This document shows positions 1 to 11,777 of a stretch of DNA of 64,000 bases, piece by piece. Source of the stretch: Trichothecium roseum (taxonomy: Eukaryota > Ascomycota > Sordariomycetes > Hypocreales); NCBI GenBank assembly GCA_026184415.1, contig CM047949.1, forward strand, positions 171,501-235,500, given 5' to 3'. The translations under genes were made by a program, and so were the position numbers. The notes below the pieces were generated by a model. That model was not told the DNA's origin and did not search any database. It saw nothing but the letters and a program-made list of their open reading frames with translations. How positions within the stretch are numbered: the stretch's first letter is position 1; every line of letters starts with the position of its first letter.

Positions 1-486
1 ATAGAGATATATTATATATTACTACCGTAAGCTAAATCTGCTGAGATCGCAGGGCTTCTGTTGGGTCATGAATCTTCGGGAAATGTTAATGAATTGTCTA
101 TCTTCCCGATCGAGGAAAATGTAAACATGTTTTCCTTTTGAATAGGAAATCACGTACTAATACTACGACGTAACCATCTAGGTCCTTTATGGATACCATG
201 ATGTTAGTTGTCCGGATCCTTCATTGATACCGCGACGGCTTCGAAGGCACAATTAGAGCTGTAGAAATCTGATGGAAACCAGCAGTTATCTTGTCGGTCA
301 CCTGTCAAGATATTACGGTGCGTTATATTAATAATAAACGCGTTGTGATAATATTCGAGGGGTGTTTGGGGAATAAATGGATGAGAGGTCCTGGAAATAT
401 CTAGATCCCTTTATGTCTTCTTGTTAGTACCATGGATCCATCCACACACAGTATAAAATTCTATTGCTAACGTACATGGTAGTAGT

Positions 487-2102
487 GTAGTAGCCAAAGG
501 GTTTGCAAAGCTGCTGTCGCAAATCACGGAGTCACTCGGCCTCTTGGCTGGTCGCGAGTTGGCTCCATCCTCGAGGCGACTCCATCCCCGACGCACCGCC
601 TGTTCCTGATGGGTTGCCGGTCGGCGATGATGCGAGGACCGTTGTGTCGACGTATAGCCGATGCGTTCAGCACTCGTGGTGCATCGGGTGCCTACGATCC
701 GTGATCACGGCATTTGAGGCAGCCAAGATCTCCAGCCACGCCTTCAAACTGCAGGTTCGAGATGTCCCTGGGGATCCAGATATCTCCTACGTCTGTAGCT
801 TTCGGCGCCTTTTATATCCTTTGAATGATAGGCGTTATAAAAGTGTCGGTAATGTTTGGCACTATGCGTTTAACTTGCGGACTCAAGTATAGATTCGTGG
901 AGCAAGGCTGCTGCGCAGCTTTGCGAATGCAGTATGTAAGACCACAAGCGTAGCTGCTAGATTTACTCTTCTTATAGGACATTTAGGCATCACGTGAAGC
1001 AACGACGAGGAGCAATTGGTCAATCCCTCATAATTATTAGTAAACGCGAGGAGCAATTAGCTGAAGTCACCTGCCCTGTTGCCTACGCTCGCGGGTTGGC
1101 GCCTTCCTCGTCGTTCGTCCTCAGGGAAGGTGCTAACCCACGAGTAGGCAAGAGGTAGAGTGACTTCGTGACTTGTGGCAGAAGACCGTCAGCTAATTGC
1201 TCCTCGAGCTTACTAACAGTTATTGTCGACTAACTACCAATGGCTCCTCGTCGTTGCTTCACGTGATGCCTAAATGTCCTATAAGAAGAGGACACCTAGC
1301 AGCTACGTTTTTAACTCCTGTATACGACATTCTCAAAGCCGCTGCGCAGCTTTGCTTGATTAGGGATTTGATATCCCCGATGAAGATTGCGTGGAGTTTG
1401 CTTGATCTAGATTCCGTGGCTTAGTCTCCAACCCCGGACATGTACGACACAAGGTTCAAGATCCTCATTACGCCAAGTATAGCGTGTAATAATACAACTA
1501 GATATAGCCCGAGTGGCCTTCTCGAAGTCATGCCCCTTCGCCTCGTCCACGGAAAGATACCTTCAACGCTATCTCAGAAGACTAGGCCGTTTGGTAGTTC
1601 ACTCCGGAATTTGTGAGGCCATAGAAGTATGGAGGGAGGAAGGCTGGTTGAGGTCGAAACCAAGGTCCAACATTTTCGACCACGGCGATGCGCAGGCTCT
1701 AGACATGCCACCCCATAAATCTTTTGGATATTGAGAGAATCCAATCAGATTCGCTGAATAAGACGGGTATTACTATACTCGGAAGCGAGATGGGCCTCGT
1801 CAAGACTGCCATCTTTGAGGGTGCTGTGCATGCTTCAGCTAAGCATAGCACATGCAGTCTCACGGAACTTTCCCGCCAGTGGCTTTCGGATCAACTGCCT
1901 GAGACTCAAGCGCAAGTTGATGGAGCCCACTTTGCCTCTATATGGGATCACGTTCCCAAGAAAGTTCGACGTGGGCAAAAATGGCAAGAGGCTAAGTTCA
2001 AACCCAGCCTCTATACCTGCCCCTTCGTCCTCGAGCAGGCAAGAGGCCGAGTAACTTCGTGGCTTGCGGTAGTAGCAGCTTTGCGAACCTTTTAGCTACT
2101 AC
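487..2102. mobile_element. Inverted-repeat (TIR) element, about 1.6 kb, decayed
   Basis: The left end (487 to about 560) and the reverse complement of the right end (about 2030-2102) align over roughly 70 bases. Both begin GTAGTAGC, share a GCAAAGCTGCT block and then the block ACTCGGCCTCTTG. Most differences are C/T or G/A transitions, as expected of RIP-type decay. No transposase frame is visible, so this looks like a non-autonomous or dead DNA transposon. A second inverted-repeat element (949-1307) is nested inside. Target-site duplications were not established. Confidence 0.6.
949..1307. mobile_element. Fold-back / MITE-like element
   Basis: Bases 967-1012 are an exact 46-nt reverse complement of 1244-1289, and the outer ends match too (CGTAGCTGCTAG at 949-960 against CTAGCAGCTACG at 1296-1307). 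The loop holds a second, imperfect inverted repeat. There is no coding capacity. A diverged relative lies at 9262-9523, sharing the internal AGAAGACCGTCAG block and the right end AGCTACG. Confidence 0.75.
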
Positions 2103-2488
2103 AAGTTTGCAACATGATTTTTTTACCTTTTGTTAGGGTTCCCGTCATAGCGGGGTGCTTGATGTCAGAATAAATGATACATGGTTCACCAACTTATCAT
2201 ACTATCAGCGCGCGATAGAATATGTCCGGCTCAGGTGGGGTTATTGACCCCTCCAATAGTTTTCCGAGATCGGCTCTTGAAGCTCCCGATTAATGGCTTC
2301 AATTTTTTTTCTCCTATGATCTAGCATTTTGTAACACAAGACGTTGATAAGAGAAGTTTCCAAACGACATTGTGATTATATATATGCCCTGACTTGCCAC
2401 TATTTATTGTCGGTCCCTATAAGAACCCCATCTTCCCCATTCTCGATTTCCCGCGACTATCCTCGCCGCAATCGCCGTCGCCGAAAAA

Positions 2489-4371
2489 ATGACTAAACGA
2501 CCCGTCATAGGCCTCTTGGGCGGTGGCCAGCTCGGTCGCATGTTGTGCGAAGCTGCTTCGCCGCTCGACCAAACTATCCTCGTCCTTGACGCTGCCGGCA
2601 GCCCCGCTAAACAGATCAATGCCTCGCCTGGCCATGTCGCAGGCTCATTCAAGGACCCCGAGAAGGTGCGCGAGCTCGCGTCAAAGGTAGACGTCCTGAC
2701 TGTCGAAATTGAGCATGTCGACACTGAGGTGCTGGAGGAAGTGGCGGAGAAGGGGATTCGTCAGGCCGATGGTTCTATGCGAAAGGTGCCTGTTCATCCC
2801 TCGTGGCGCACGCTGCGGCTGGTTCAGGACAAGTTTGCGCAAAAGGAGCACCTCGCCGCCAGGGGGGTTCCAATTGCGCCACAAATGGACCTCAGCGACG
2901 GAGAAGATCTTCTCACATCTTTAGCCCTGGCTGGAGAGAGGTTTGGCTTTCCCTTCATGGTCAAGGCGAGAAAGGGCAGCTATGATGGCAGGGGAAACTT
3001 CAAGGTCAGCGGTCCCGAGGATTTCCCTGCCGCCGTTGAGGCCTTGGGCAAACTCCCCTTGTACGCTGAGAAGTGGGTGCCTTTTGTTAAGGAGCTGGCC
3101 ATCATGGTCGCCCGCACGGAGGACGATCAGGGGAATTTGAAGCAGGTCTACTCTTTCCCCGTCGTCGAGACGGTTCACGAGGATGATGTTTGCAAAATGA
3201 CCTTCATGCCGCCAAGGAACCTCAATGATCCAGCCTTGGTGTGTGCCAAAGCCCAAGAGGTGGCAGAGAATGTCGTCAAAAGTCTTTGGGGGAGGGGTGT
3301 ATTTGCCGTTGAGATGTTCTTGCTGCAAGATGGTGAGTTGAAACGGAGACGCGAACAATCTGGACTTGGCTAATTGTACGATACACAGGCTCTATCATGG
3401 TTAACGAAATTGCACCCCGTCCGCACAATTCTGGTCACGCCACGATCCAAGCCGTGCCCCAAATGTCGCAGTTTAAAATCCAACTATGCTCTATCCTTGA
3501 CACAATTCCTCCCGATTTCAAGATCAGGCCTCGCGTCGATAAGGCTATAATGTTGAACATATTAGGTGGCGCCACTCCCGAGGCGCATGACAAGCTCTGC
3601 AGCCTGACCAATACGTACACTGAAGGCATGGACAGCCACCTCCATCTCTACGGAAAGAAGTCGATGCCTGGCCGCAAGATTGGCCATATCAACTTTACTT
3701 CCTCTGCAGATATCGATATCGAAGAGACCATCAAACCTTTTGTGAACGAGGTGAACGCCATGCGGGCTGACCGCATGGCCGCTAAGCAGGCGCAGATGCG
3801 ACCGACAGCCGAACAGCCAAAGTCCACCACCCGAAGCTCTCGGAACCGCGATGCGCCGCTGGTTGTTGTCACCATGGGCTCCGATTCGGATCTCTCCGTT
3901 CTTCGAGCTGGACTGGACATGCTGGAAAAGTTCGGTGTCCCTTATGACTGCACAATCACTTCGGCTCACCGAACACCTGCGCGCATGACGGAGCTAGCCA
4001 AGGGGGCAGCAGCAAGGGGTGTCAAGGTACTCATCTCAGCTGCCGGCGGCGCTGCTCATCTTCCCGGCATGCTCGCCTCCGAGACCCCCTTGCCCGTGAT
4101 CGGCGTGCCCGTCAAGGCCACGCACCTGGACGGCGTGGACTCGCTTCACTCTATTGTCCAAATGCCCCGAGGTATCCCTGTCGCCACCGTCGGTATCAAC
4201 AATTCCACGAACGCGGCACTGTTGGCTGTGCGCATTCTGGGCTCCCACTTCCCCGAGTACCAACAGAAGATGGCCGACTACCAGGAAGCGCTGAGGATTG
4301 AAGTGGAGGGGAAGGCGACGAAACTCGAAGACATTGGTTATCAAGCATATTTACAGGGAGGGTCGACGTGA
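2489..4371 (+). CDS. ADE2: Phosphoribosylaminoimidazole carboxylase (AIR carboxylase, purine biosynthesis)
   Basis: The enzyme carboxylates aminoimidazole ribonucleotide to CAIR in de novo purine synthesis, in the cytosol. Two exons: 2489-3332 and 3389-4371. The 56-bp intron (GTGAGT...ACACAG) restores the frame as QDGSIMVNEIAPRPHNSGH, a signature of the family. The product is 608 aa. The N-terminal PurK/ATP-grasp half starts with GLLGGGQLGRM (residues 8-18). The C-terminal PurE half, from about residue 436, has TMGSDSDL, SAHRTP and the GVPVKATHLDGVDSL segment. Fusion of PurK and PurE is the normal fungal arrangement and the length is typical. Loss of this enzyme gives red colonies in yeasts. 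The upstream repeat region suggests it is the first intact gene after a decayed block. Confidence 0.97.
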
Positions 4372-4414
4372 ACGGCCCATCACACGAGAGGAGACCACCA
4401 ATATATGCATAATA

Positions 4415-4416
4415 CC

Positions 4417-4447
<31 letters not shown>

Positions 4448-4450
4448 AAA
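4415..4450. repeat. Poly-C/poly-A tract
   Basis: An uninterrupted C23 tract runs directly into A13, just 3' of ADE2. It could be a real homopolymer or a place where sequencing length is uncertain. Confidence 0.8.
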
Positions 4451-4829
4451 GGAGACTGATGAAAAAGACAAGAAGATACTGGCAGACCTGTACGGTGTAA
4501 CGACGCCTTTCGGCCATCCATTCCGTCCGTCCTATGGTTTTAGATACCTTCCAAACCTGCTTGCAGAGAGGCATAATGAATGATCCGGAAGAAAGAGCTC
4601 GCCAAAGGCATTGAGCAGAGATCTTTTACAGAGGCCGATGTGATGCTCCAGTCCTGTTTTCACCATCATGGGAGTGTTTGAGGCTTACACTGCAGCGTAC
4701 TTTGCGGAATTGCTGTGGGTTATACACATTCAGACTCGACATAGCACTCTCCCATAGAGATGCCAAAAAAGTGCGGGCTCATGTATAAAGTCAACACTTT
4801 TTGACATGGAATGCAGCCAGAACTGTTTG

Positions 4830-4852
4830 TATATATATATATATATATATAT
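4830..4852. repeat. (TA)n microsatellite
   Basis: About eleven TA units in the spacer between two convergent genes. Confidence 0.85.
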
Positions 4853-5121
4853 CAGAGACTACCATATACCGAACTCAAGTCGCCCCTTGCCACCATATTT
4901 TTGGGCCTGAACTAACAGCAGTTTTATCATTGGACTTGAGGATTGAAGTCGCAAAGAATAGTTGTCAGGGAGAGATAACTGCTACGTGATGGTGGTTCAT
5001 TAACTATGGACATGAGCAGGGACTTGCACATATAATCGGTAGAGGAGTATGATTCTGTACTTGTTTGGAAAAAAAACGTGGGAGTATGTAAAAAGGAGAC
5101 ACATCATCGTTTTTCCTCCTC

Positions 5122-6466
5122 CTACGCAAAGTACTGGCCCTTGAACCCGGGAAGGATCTCCTTGCCCTCGCCGTCTTTATACGACGTGGCCTTGCTCTGC
5201 TGCCAGATCTGCTTGCGGCGCGTGAACTCACCCATGGTGGGCACCTCGTGCCCCCCCACCTCGAACTCGTTCTGCGCGTAGCCCTCGCGCCTGAGGACGG
5301 GGGAGTCGATGGTTCTCAGGACGAGGTCGTTTTGCGGGCGGGAGAAGTAGAGGAGACCGAGGCGGTCGACGTGTCGCTGGTCACGGGGGGGTAGGGAGAC
5401 CTGCGTGTGGATTAGATGATGCCAGACGAGAGACGTGGATGGACGTTGAGGGGAAGAAGAGAGAGGAAGGGAGAGAAAGAAAAGATCAACTGACGCGATG
5501 GACTGTGGACTTGATGTAGCCACCAGTCAAGAAGCTGAGAGCATCGCACGTGTTGACAGTGAGGCTCCCGTCCAGGGGCTTGGCCCACTTCCACTTGCCC
5601 GTCTCGTGGTCCCTGATCTGCAGCGCGGCGACGGGCTGGCGGAAGAGCAAGGTGATGGTGCCGAGGTCGGTGTGGCCGCGGGACCAGAGGCCGTCGCTCA
5701 GCGCGTCCGCCTCATCCGGCGAGAACCTCGAGTACTTCATGTAGCGTAGGTGCGACTCGTCGTGGGTCCGCCACCGATGCAGGTCGACGAAGAAATCCTC
5801 GGGCAGTTCGAGGGCGATGGCGATGAGGCGGTTCAGGGGGTCGAGGACCTTGTCGTGGAGGTCCTTGGCGAAGGCCTCGATGGCGGACTTGTTTTCCTCA
5901 AGGAGCTGGGGCAGGGGCTGGGTTATGCGCCCGTCGTTTGCTGCGTGCGACGACGATTTTCGTCAGATAATGGGATGGATTTGGTTTGGGATGTGGCTTG
6001 GGGGGTGAACGACGTACTGGCCATGTTCCACACTTCGGTCTTGTCCTTGATGCCGCCGCTCAGCAGGCGTCTGCCCGCGGGACGGTACCCATTGTAGTCG
6101 CCGGACTCGAGATCAGGCTCGTAGCGCAGCTTCTCCTCGAGGGGGAGCTCGTAGAAGCGCTGGCCGAGGGAGAACTGGGCGTCGACCTCGCGCTGGGAGA
6201 TGCCGAAGTTTGTGACGTAGAAGAAGCCCTTGGTGCGGATGGCCTCGAGCAGGGTGCGGGCGAGGTCGGCGTTGCCGTCCGGGGTGCCGTACCTGGAGAG
6301 GTCGATGGTGGAGACTGAGCTTTACTGGTCAGATCACCTCGCGGGCTTGTATAGTGTCTGCGTTGTGTTTGTGTATGGTGTGCTACTTACGGTCTGCCCA
6401 GTCGAGGTCCTCTTGGGTCTCGGGGACGTGGGCGTATTGATAGAGTTCGGGCAGGGCAGAAGGCAT
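5122..6466 (-). CDS. 2-oxoglutarate/Fe(II)-dependent oxygenase, isopenicillin-N-synthase-like
   Basis: Four exons on the minus strand: 6391-6466, 6018-6314, 5495-5940, 5122-5400. All phases agree (donors GTAAGT, GTACGT, GTCAGT; acceptors CAG), giving 365 aa starting MPSALPELYQYAHVPETQEDLDWAD. The jelly-roll iron ligands are visible: HTD at residues 214-216 and the distal His in STVHR (272). The DRLGLLYFSRP segment follows, where the 2-oxoglutarate-binding Arg should lie; the usual RxS is not clean. The N-terminal DIOX_N-type block (FFYVTNFGI, RFYELPLEEK, YRPAG) fits DOXC-class enzymes of fungal secondary or small-molecule metabolism. The substrate is unknown. It is divergently transcribed from the MFS transporter at 7262 across a 795-bp spacer, so the two may share a promoter region. 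Confidence 0.9.
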
Positions 6467-7261
6467 ATTCGCGGGTACCGGTATTCACTAGGCTTTTCTT
6501 TGACTTGGACTATTCTCGTTATGTATGTCTGCCTAGCAACGTGAAGTGTATATATATACTCTTGCGTCGAGTAATTGCCGGGTTTTGAGGGGACGTGTAA
6601 CCCGGCTTGGTCAGGCCGAATACGGCTATGCCATTCGGATCTCGTTACCCGATGATATCAAATAATTGCGGTCCTGATAAGAGAGTTGAGAATCGCGGTC
6701 TCATCTGAGCGATATCGCTGGCGTTTTATTAATGTCGCCATATGCAATCGCATGGCGCAACGTCGCGGCCGATGCGACGCCATCCAGCCTTCTCTGCCCA
6801 AGCCCGCCGTCATAATCAGGCGATTGACACAAACTGCCTTTGCGCTTCGGCACATGTCCGACAGCGCAAAGTGCCAAAAAAGGACATTTCCGTTCTCGAC
6901 CCCAGACTTCATGCCCGTTTGCCGTTTGCCGTTTGATTTCCCCGTCGATAAAGAGGCTCCACGCCGCATGCACGACATGGTTTCTGCCGTACCATTGCGG
7001 GGAAATCGCACCGAGACGCGGGCTGGGTTGATGGAGTAATCGGTACATCTCCACCCCAGACGGATCTCGTCATATGCTTGATAATGGCGACTTTTCGACC
7101 CTGGAGATAGGAGGGTGTATAGGCAGTACGGTGTTGAGAAAATTGTCGTGAGAGCATGCTGGTTGTATATTTAGTCACGGTAAAGTCGTGCGTGTCATGT
7201 TGGGTAGTCGATACACAATGACATCTTGTTTGGCATATCTTTGACGTCTTCCGAGTCTACT
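6467..7261. promoter_or_regulatory. Divergent promoter region (oxygenase / MFS transporter)
   Basis: 795 bp between two divergently oriented start codons. It includes two CGATAT/GATATC-type palindromes near 6650-6715 and no credible coding frame. The open frames near 6680-7050 on both strands show no motif and I treat them as spurious. Confidence 0.5.
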
Positions 7262-9181
7262 ATGGGATTTATTCAGAGAGCGAAGCAGCACAAGGTGGCG
7301 GGAGTAGTCATCTCCGTCTTTGACTGGTACCGTAAGTACTAAGATGGAAGAAAATAGACAGTAGCATCATACCATTGTATGCACTTATTAATGGTTGCCT
7401 TGACAGCTGCGGAATACCCAATCGAGGAGAGAAAGTTGTTGCGAAAGCTGGACCTGGCTATTCTCGTATTCGGATCCCTGAGTTGTGAGTAACACATATC
7501 TTTCTGCATCTGCTATTTGCATGCTGACAAAAAGAACGCCAGTCTTCTGCCGAGTAAGTCAGCCCCCTTCTCAACTTGCTTGTCAATAGGACATGATTTG
7601 ACACTGTTATAGTTTCTTGGACAGCAAAACGTTACCAATGCCTACGTCTCTGGCATGCGGGAGGATCTCGGCGCCTACGGCAATGAGCTAAATTACTATC
7701 TCGTCGCGTGTAAGTCTTCTGGCCATGACCTGGTGGAAGTGATACGTACAGTTCCTAATTATATCGCAGATAACACTGCATATGTGATTGGGCAGATTCC
7801 ACTCATGACTCTGCAGACCAAGGCGAAGATGTGAGATTGCTACCCCTCATATGCTTGCTTGTCACGGACTGACACGTTTGAAGCGCACCCTTTTTGCTAC
7901 CGAGTCTCCAGGTAATCTGGGGGGTTATTGCGTTTTGCCAATCCACCATCTCTTACAGCTGGCACCTCTACATCTTGCGCGCCATAACCGGCTTCCTCGA
8001 GGCATCTTCTTTCGGCGGCACGCACTTGATTCGTAAGCAGATTAGTCTCTCTGCCAATGCGTGGTAAATGCTAACCTGTGCACTATGCGCAGTCGGCTCC
8101 TGGTTCAAAAATGAAGAGCTATTCAAGCGTGCAGGCGTCTGGTTCATGGGTAACGCCGTCGGGTCCATGTTCTCGGGATATCTCCAGGCCGCTATCTATC
8201 GCAGCCTTAATGGCGTAAATGGATATGCCGGCTGGCAGTGGCTCTTCATAGTCCAGGGCGTGATTACCCTTCCTCTGGCGTTTCTCGGCTTCGTTGTTTG
8301 GCCTGGATTGCCCACGTCCCCGAGAAGATGGTACTTGAGCCAAGAAGAGCACGCGCTGGCTTTGAAGAGGATACCGACCGTCGAGAAGGAGGGAATCACG
8401 TGGAAAACGTTCAAGTACACGCTCGGTCGACCAATGTGGTGGATTTGCGTGCCAACCTACATGTAAAGTCCTTTTTTCCTTTTCCCCTTTCCTGGCACAG
8501 TGTCCGTACTATGCTGCTTTTGCGTCCATTTACTGACACTGGAGGGCGGCGGCAAGTTTTCTTTGCCAAGCCAATTACTGGACTGGCTACATGGCTCTCT
8601 GGCTCGACAAGGCCGGGTATTCCGTGGAGATGAAGAATATCCTTCCTACCTTCATCGATCTGCTTCGCGCGCTATCCTCCTGGCTCGGCACCACGCTGGC
8701 CGGATGCCTCAGCCTTCGCGGCCTGTGGACGTTCCAGTTCTCCTTTTGCTTCTTCGCCATCCTCGTCCTAACGGTGTGGAGCGTGCCCGACGTCCTCAAG
8801 TTCGTCGCCTTCTACTTCGGTGGCTTCTCCGGCATGGCCTCGCCCATCCTCTACTCCTGGCTCAACTCCACCCTCAGCGAGAACTACGGCGAGCGTGGTC
8901 TCATCATATCGTCTATGATGACTCTCGGCTTCTGTACGCAGATTTGGGTTCCCCTCTTCACGTTCCCTACCGTCGAGGCCCCAGAATTTCGCCACGGGTA
9001 CCCGGCTTGCGTGGCGTTCGAGTTCCTCATGTGGGCGACATTGATGGTCGGCGTGTCGTTTATGAAGAGGTGGGGGCGGGGGCGGCGCGACGATTCCGAG
9101 ACGGGGTCGGCGACGGGCGATGAGAGTCAGCATGGTGCCTCGGATGTTGTACCGAAGAAGGGGGAACAGGTAAAAGTATAA
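7262..9181 (+). CDS. MFS transporter of the allantoate/pantothenate (Dal5/Fen2/Liz1) type
   Basis: Eight exons: 7262-7331, 7407-7484, 7543-7553, 7613-7709, 7770-7830, 7884-8032, 8093-8462, 8557-9181. All junction phases close, giving 486 aa. Exon 3 is only 11 nt. Family marks in order: QQNVTNAYVSGM at the end of TM1, NTAYVIGQIPLMTLQTK (TM2), WHLYILRAITGFLEASSFGGTHLI (TM3-4), GSWFKNEELFKRAG, then the central loop and YMALWLDKAGYSVE. The anion:cation symporter family imports pantothenate, biotin, nicotinate, allantoate and similar carboxylates at the plasma membrane. The AYVSGM and YNTAYVIGQIP blocks point to the pantothenate/biotin branch, but the substrate is not proved. Divergent from the 2OG oxygenase gene. 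Confidence 0.9.
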
Positions 9182-11777
9182 GAGAATAAACTATACGTTT
9201 TCTTTTACACAAATGACTAAAAGTATGCGCACCCGGCAGCGATTTCCATGAGTAAAATTCTGTTGCCAACGTACTTTGTCGTTAAGGCAGCTTTCGTCAG
9301 CTGCTGCTATGAGTCAGGAAGTCACTCTCCCTCTTGCCTATTGGCGGGTTAGCTCTTCCTTCCATCTTCATCGTCGAGGAAGGAGTCAACTCGATACTAG
9401 CAATAGACAAGAGGGAAAGTGACTTCCTGACTTGCGGCGGAAGACCGTCAGTTAATGTACTCCTCCTTGTTACTTCACGCTATGGCCACATATCCTATAG
9501 GAAGAGCAAATCTAATAGCTACGTTTTATGTATAATCTAGTTGTTTTGAATATTGTATAACATTTCTTATTTTTGCCAATATACCTATAATATTTTCATT
9601 TGGACCTTATTTCGTTCATGGAATAGTTGTCTATATCATATGCCAATGCCACATTTTATGTAAGCAATGAAGCACGTAGAATCCTCCATATATACGGTCC
9701 TTTGGAACACTCAATGTTTGATCGTTAAGTGCATTCTTTTGGTTCAACATCCCTTCTCCTGTTTCTGCGATTGTTGATGCATTGCTTTATCCAGGCAAGC
9801 GCTGGAATCTCTCACCAGGAATCAAAGCATGACTCATCCCATATGATGTACAGGTAGGTGACACTGAGGCACCACGATGTTTGCAGCCTTGGACGTTTCG
9901 TCGTAGTATGGCGTTGTGTTGAATACCAATTGGAAGCCTTATTTTCAAGAGGGCTAGTCTGTCCAAACCGTGTAGACAGGTGATCAATATGTAACTAACC
10001 ATCGGATTTTGACATGTTCAAGCATTTATTTTCAGGCCTATGGATGATTGACGCAAAAGACTGCGGTGCAAAAGCATCAAGGAACACGAATATCTCCTGT
10101 GTCACTGATTATGTCTTTAGTTACGCTCGATTCACGTGGCAACTCAAGATCCATCTTATGCGCACCCCGATAATGCGTCTCGAGCAGATGCAGGATGCTA
10201 TCAACACAGTCTTGCACTATACTTACCATGATTTTCACTAATCTTCTCCCAAGCACCCACAAAAGTTTCAACAGATGAATATTTATGGTTCACAGCTACC
10301 GGCAGTTTATATGTTGCGATGCGGGAATAGTGTTCTATTCATACAAGACGTAGTGTCTCTTGAATCACGAGACACGCCAATGTTGTACCTGACCCGCCCC
10401 GGCAACCTTTGAAGACGTAGACATCTCAAACCCATCAGTACACGTGACGCTTTTGGTACACCAAATAACGTATTGTCCGAAGCAACCGTCCAACGAGAGA
10501 ATGACAGGTGGTAGGCTATAGACAGACACCGGTGTTTGAAGTGGCATGCAAAGCTTTATAGATCACCCCCTTCTATTAGGTGCGAGGGTCAATATGTCAA
10601 TTTAATCAGTAGCTGAGATGACATTCCTGTAAGACTGTTGTATCTGAACAAAGGCATGGTGAAATCGGGCCGACGCGAGCAAAAAGAAACATAACTGAAG
10701 ATCTCTTCTACTAAAGTCACCGGTAACTTCTCAAACAGGCAGCCCGTGATGATGTGTGAATATTTCGTGCCACTCGCCATGGATGGGCGGGGTGTATTAC
10801 TCGTAGTATACACAATTCGCAAGGCCATATAGGGATAGGACAAGCATAAGTTTATGCTTAGGTATTACTACAAACTTGGGTTCGTAGAAATAATTCAGAT
10901 GCTATTGTACCTACATCTCTCAGTATATACCTGAGATTGAGGTGATGAGATGAAGTATGAGATAAAATATTCGTGGTGAAACGCACGGCTTATCGCGGCT
11001 GGCGGCATGCAATGGGGCGGGGGAGGGGCTGGGATGTGTTCTAATTATATCGTCCTGCATGAGGCTCACCAAGGCTCAGCCTTGTACTTTATCCTCGGTC
11101 TTGCACTAGGATACTGGTATAGTTAGAAGTCTTTGGGAATATACACCATTTCCGCGTATTGAATGTAGCTGCCATCCATACATTTATGTAGATTAATATC
11201 CTGTCTATCAAGTGAGTATGAATGAACAAATAAGAAAAACGAATAAAAATGAGGGGAAAACACCAAGCTGGTCTTCGCGCCAGGAATATTTCCCCCTAGA
11301 AATGGGGTAACTGCAGCTGCGTGGCACAGCAAAAAAAAAGCAGACAAACGCACAAACATGCTCCGTATACAGACACACAATGCATCACATCACGACGTGG
11401 TCACGCTCCACTGCACACAACAGTTATTCCTTCCCCACGAGGTTCAACAACAAACGTAGCAAACGGAGTACACAAAAGTCAGCAGAGCTGCACCAGCTTT
11501 TCTACGCAGGTAGTTGTTCCTTGGCAGGGCATAACGAGCCATGGTCCGAAATTCACATCTTTGATGACAAGGTAGACGTTCCTTCTTTCACTACAATGCC
11601 ACACTCCAAAAAAAAAAATCACTGCATCATGCCGTCAGCTACCCACCCCTGGCAGAGGACCACGTCTATTAGAAATATAAGCAGATTCCAAAAAAAAAAA
11701 TTGCCCAAACTCCAAAACTCCATATTCTTCTTTTTCCTTCCCCTGATATTTGACATGATCATTTGCAGCTAATCACC
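9182..11777. other. 2.6-kb gene-free region
   Basis: Contains a repeat copy at 9262-9523 and otherwise AT-leaning sequence with stops in all frames. Frames near 10000-10850 have no recognisable domain. The last ~400 bases are the presumptive promoter and 5' UTR of the HET gene. Confidence 0.6.
9262..9523. mobile_element. Diverged copy of the fold-back element at 949-1307
   Basis: It shares with the first-kilobase element the blocks GAAGTCAC...CCCT.TTGCCTA, the AGTGACTTC.TGACTTG.GGC.GAAGACCGTCAG core, and a right end at 9461-9523 that aligns with 1244-1307 (CTCCTC...TTCACG...TCCTAT..GAAGAG...TAGCTACG). No coding capacity. It shows that the element is dispersed and not unique to the left end. 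Confidence 0.65.

Larger units (their letters stand above)
1..2488. other. Gene-poor region with repeat relics
   Basis: No protein-coding gene could be supported. The open frames are short, lack recognisable motifs and sit inside inverted-repeat elements (annotated separately at 487-2102 and 949-1307). The last ~150 bases are the promoter and 5' UTR of the ADE2 gene; a pyrimidine-rich tract leads into its start codon. Confidence 0.6.
4372..5121. other. Intergenic region with homopolymer and (TA)n tracts
   Basis: Convergent 3' ends of ADE2 and the oxygenase gene. It holds a run of 23 C followed by 13 A (4415-4450) and a TA microsatellite (4830-4852). No gene seen. Confidence 0.6.

Noticed and set aside
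1724..2095. 123-codon plus-strand frame inside the inverted-repeat element
   Set aside because: It overlaps the terminal repeat, and no transposase or other motif is present.
5498..6318. Plus-strand frames over the oxygenase gene
   Set aside because: They are the complement of the four-exon oxygenase, whose splice phases and HxD...H motif are clear.
10589..10843. Minus-strand frame with an F-box-like stretch (KLPVTLVEEIFSYVSF)
   Set aside because: One short resemblance only, and no supporting exon or domain continuation.
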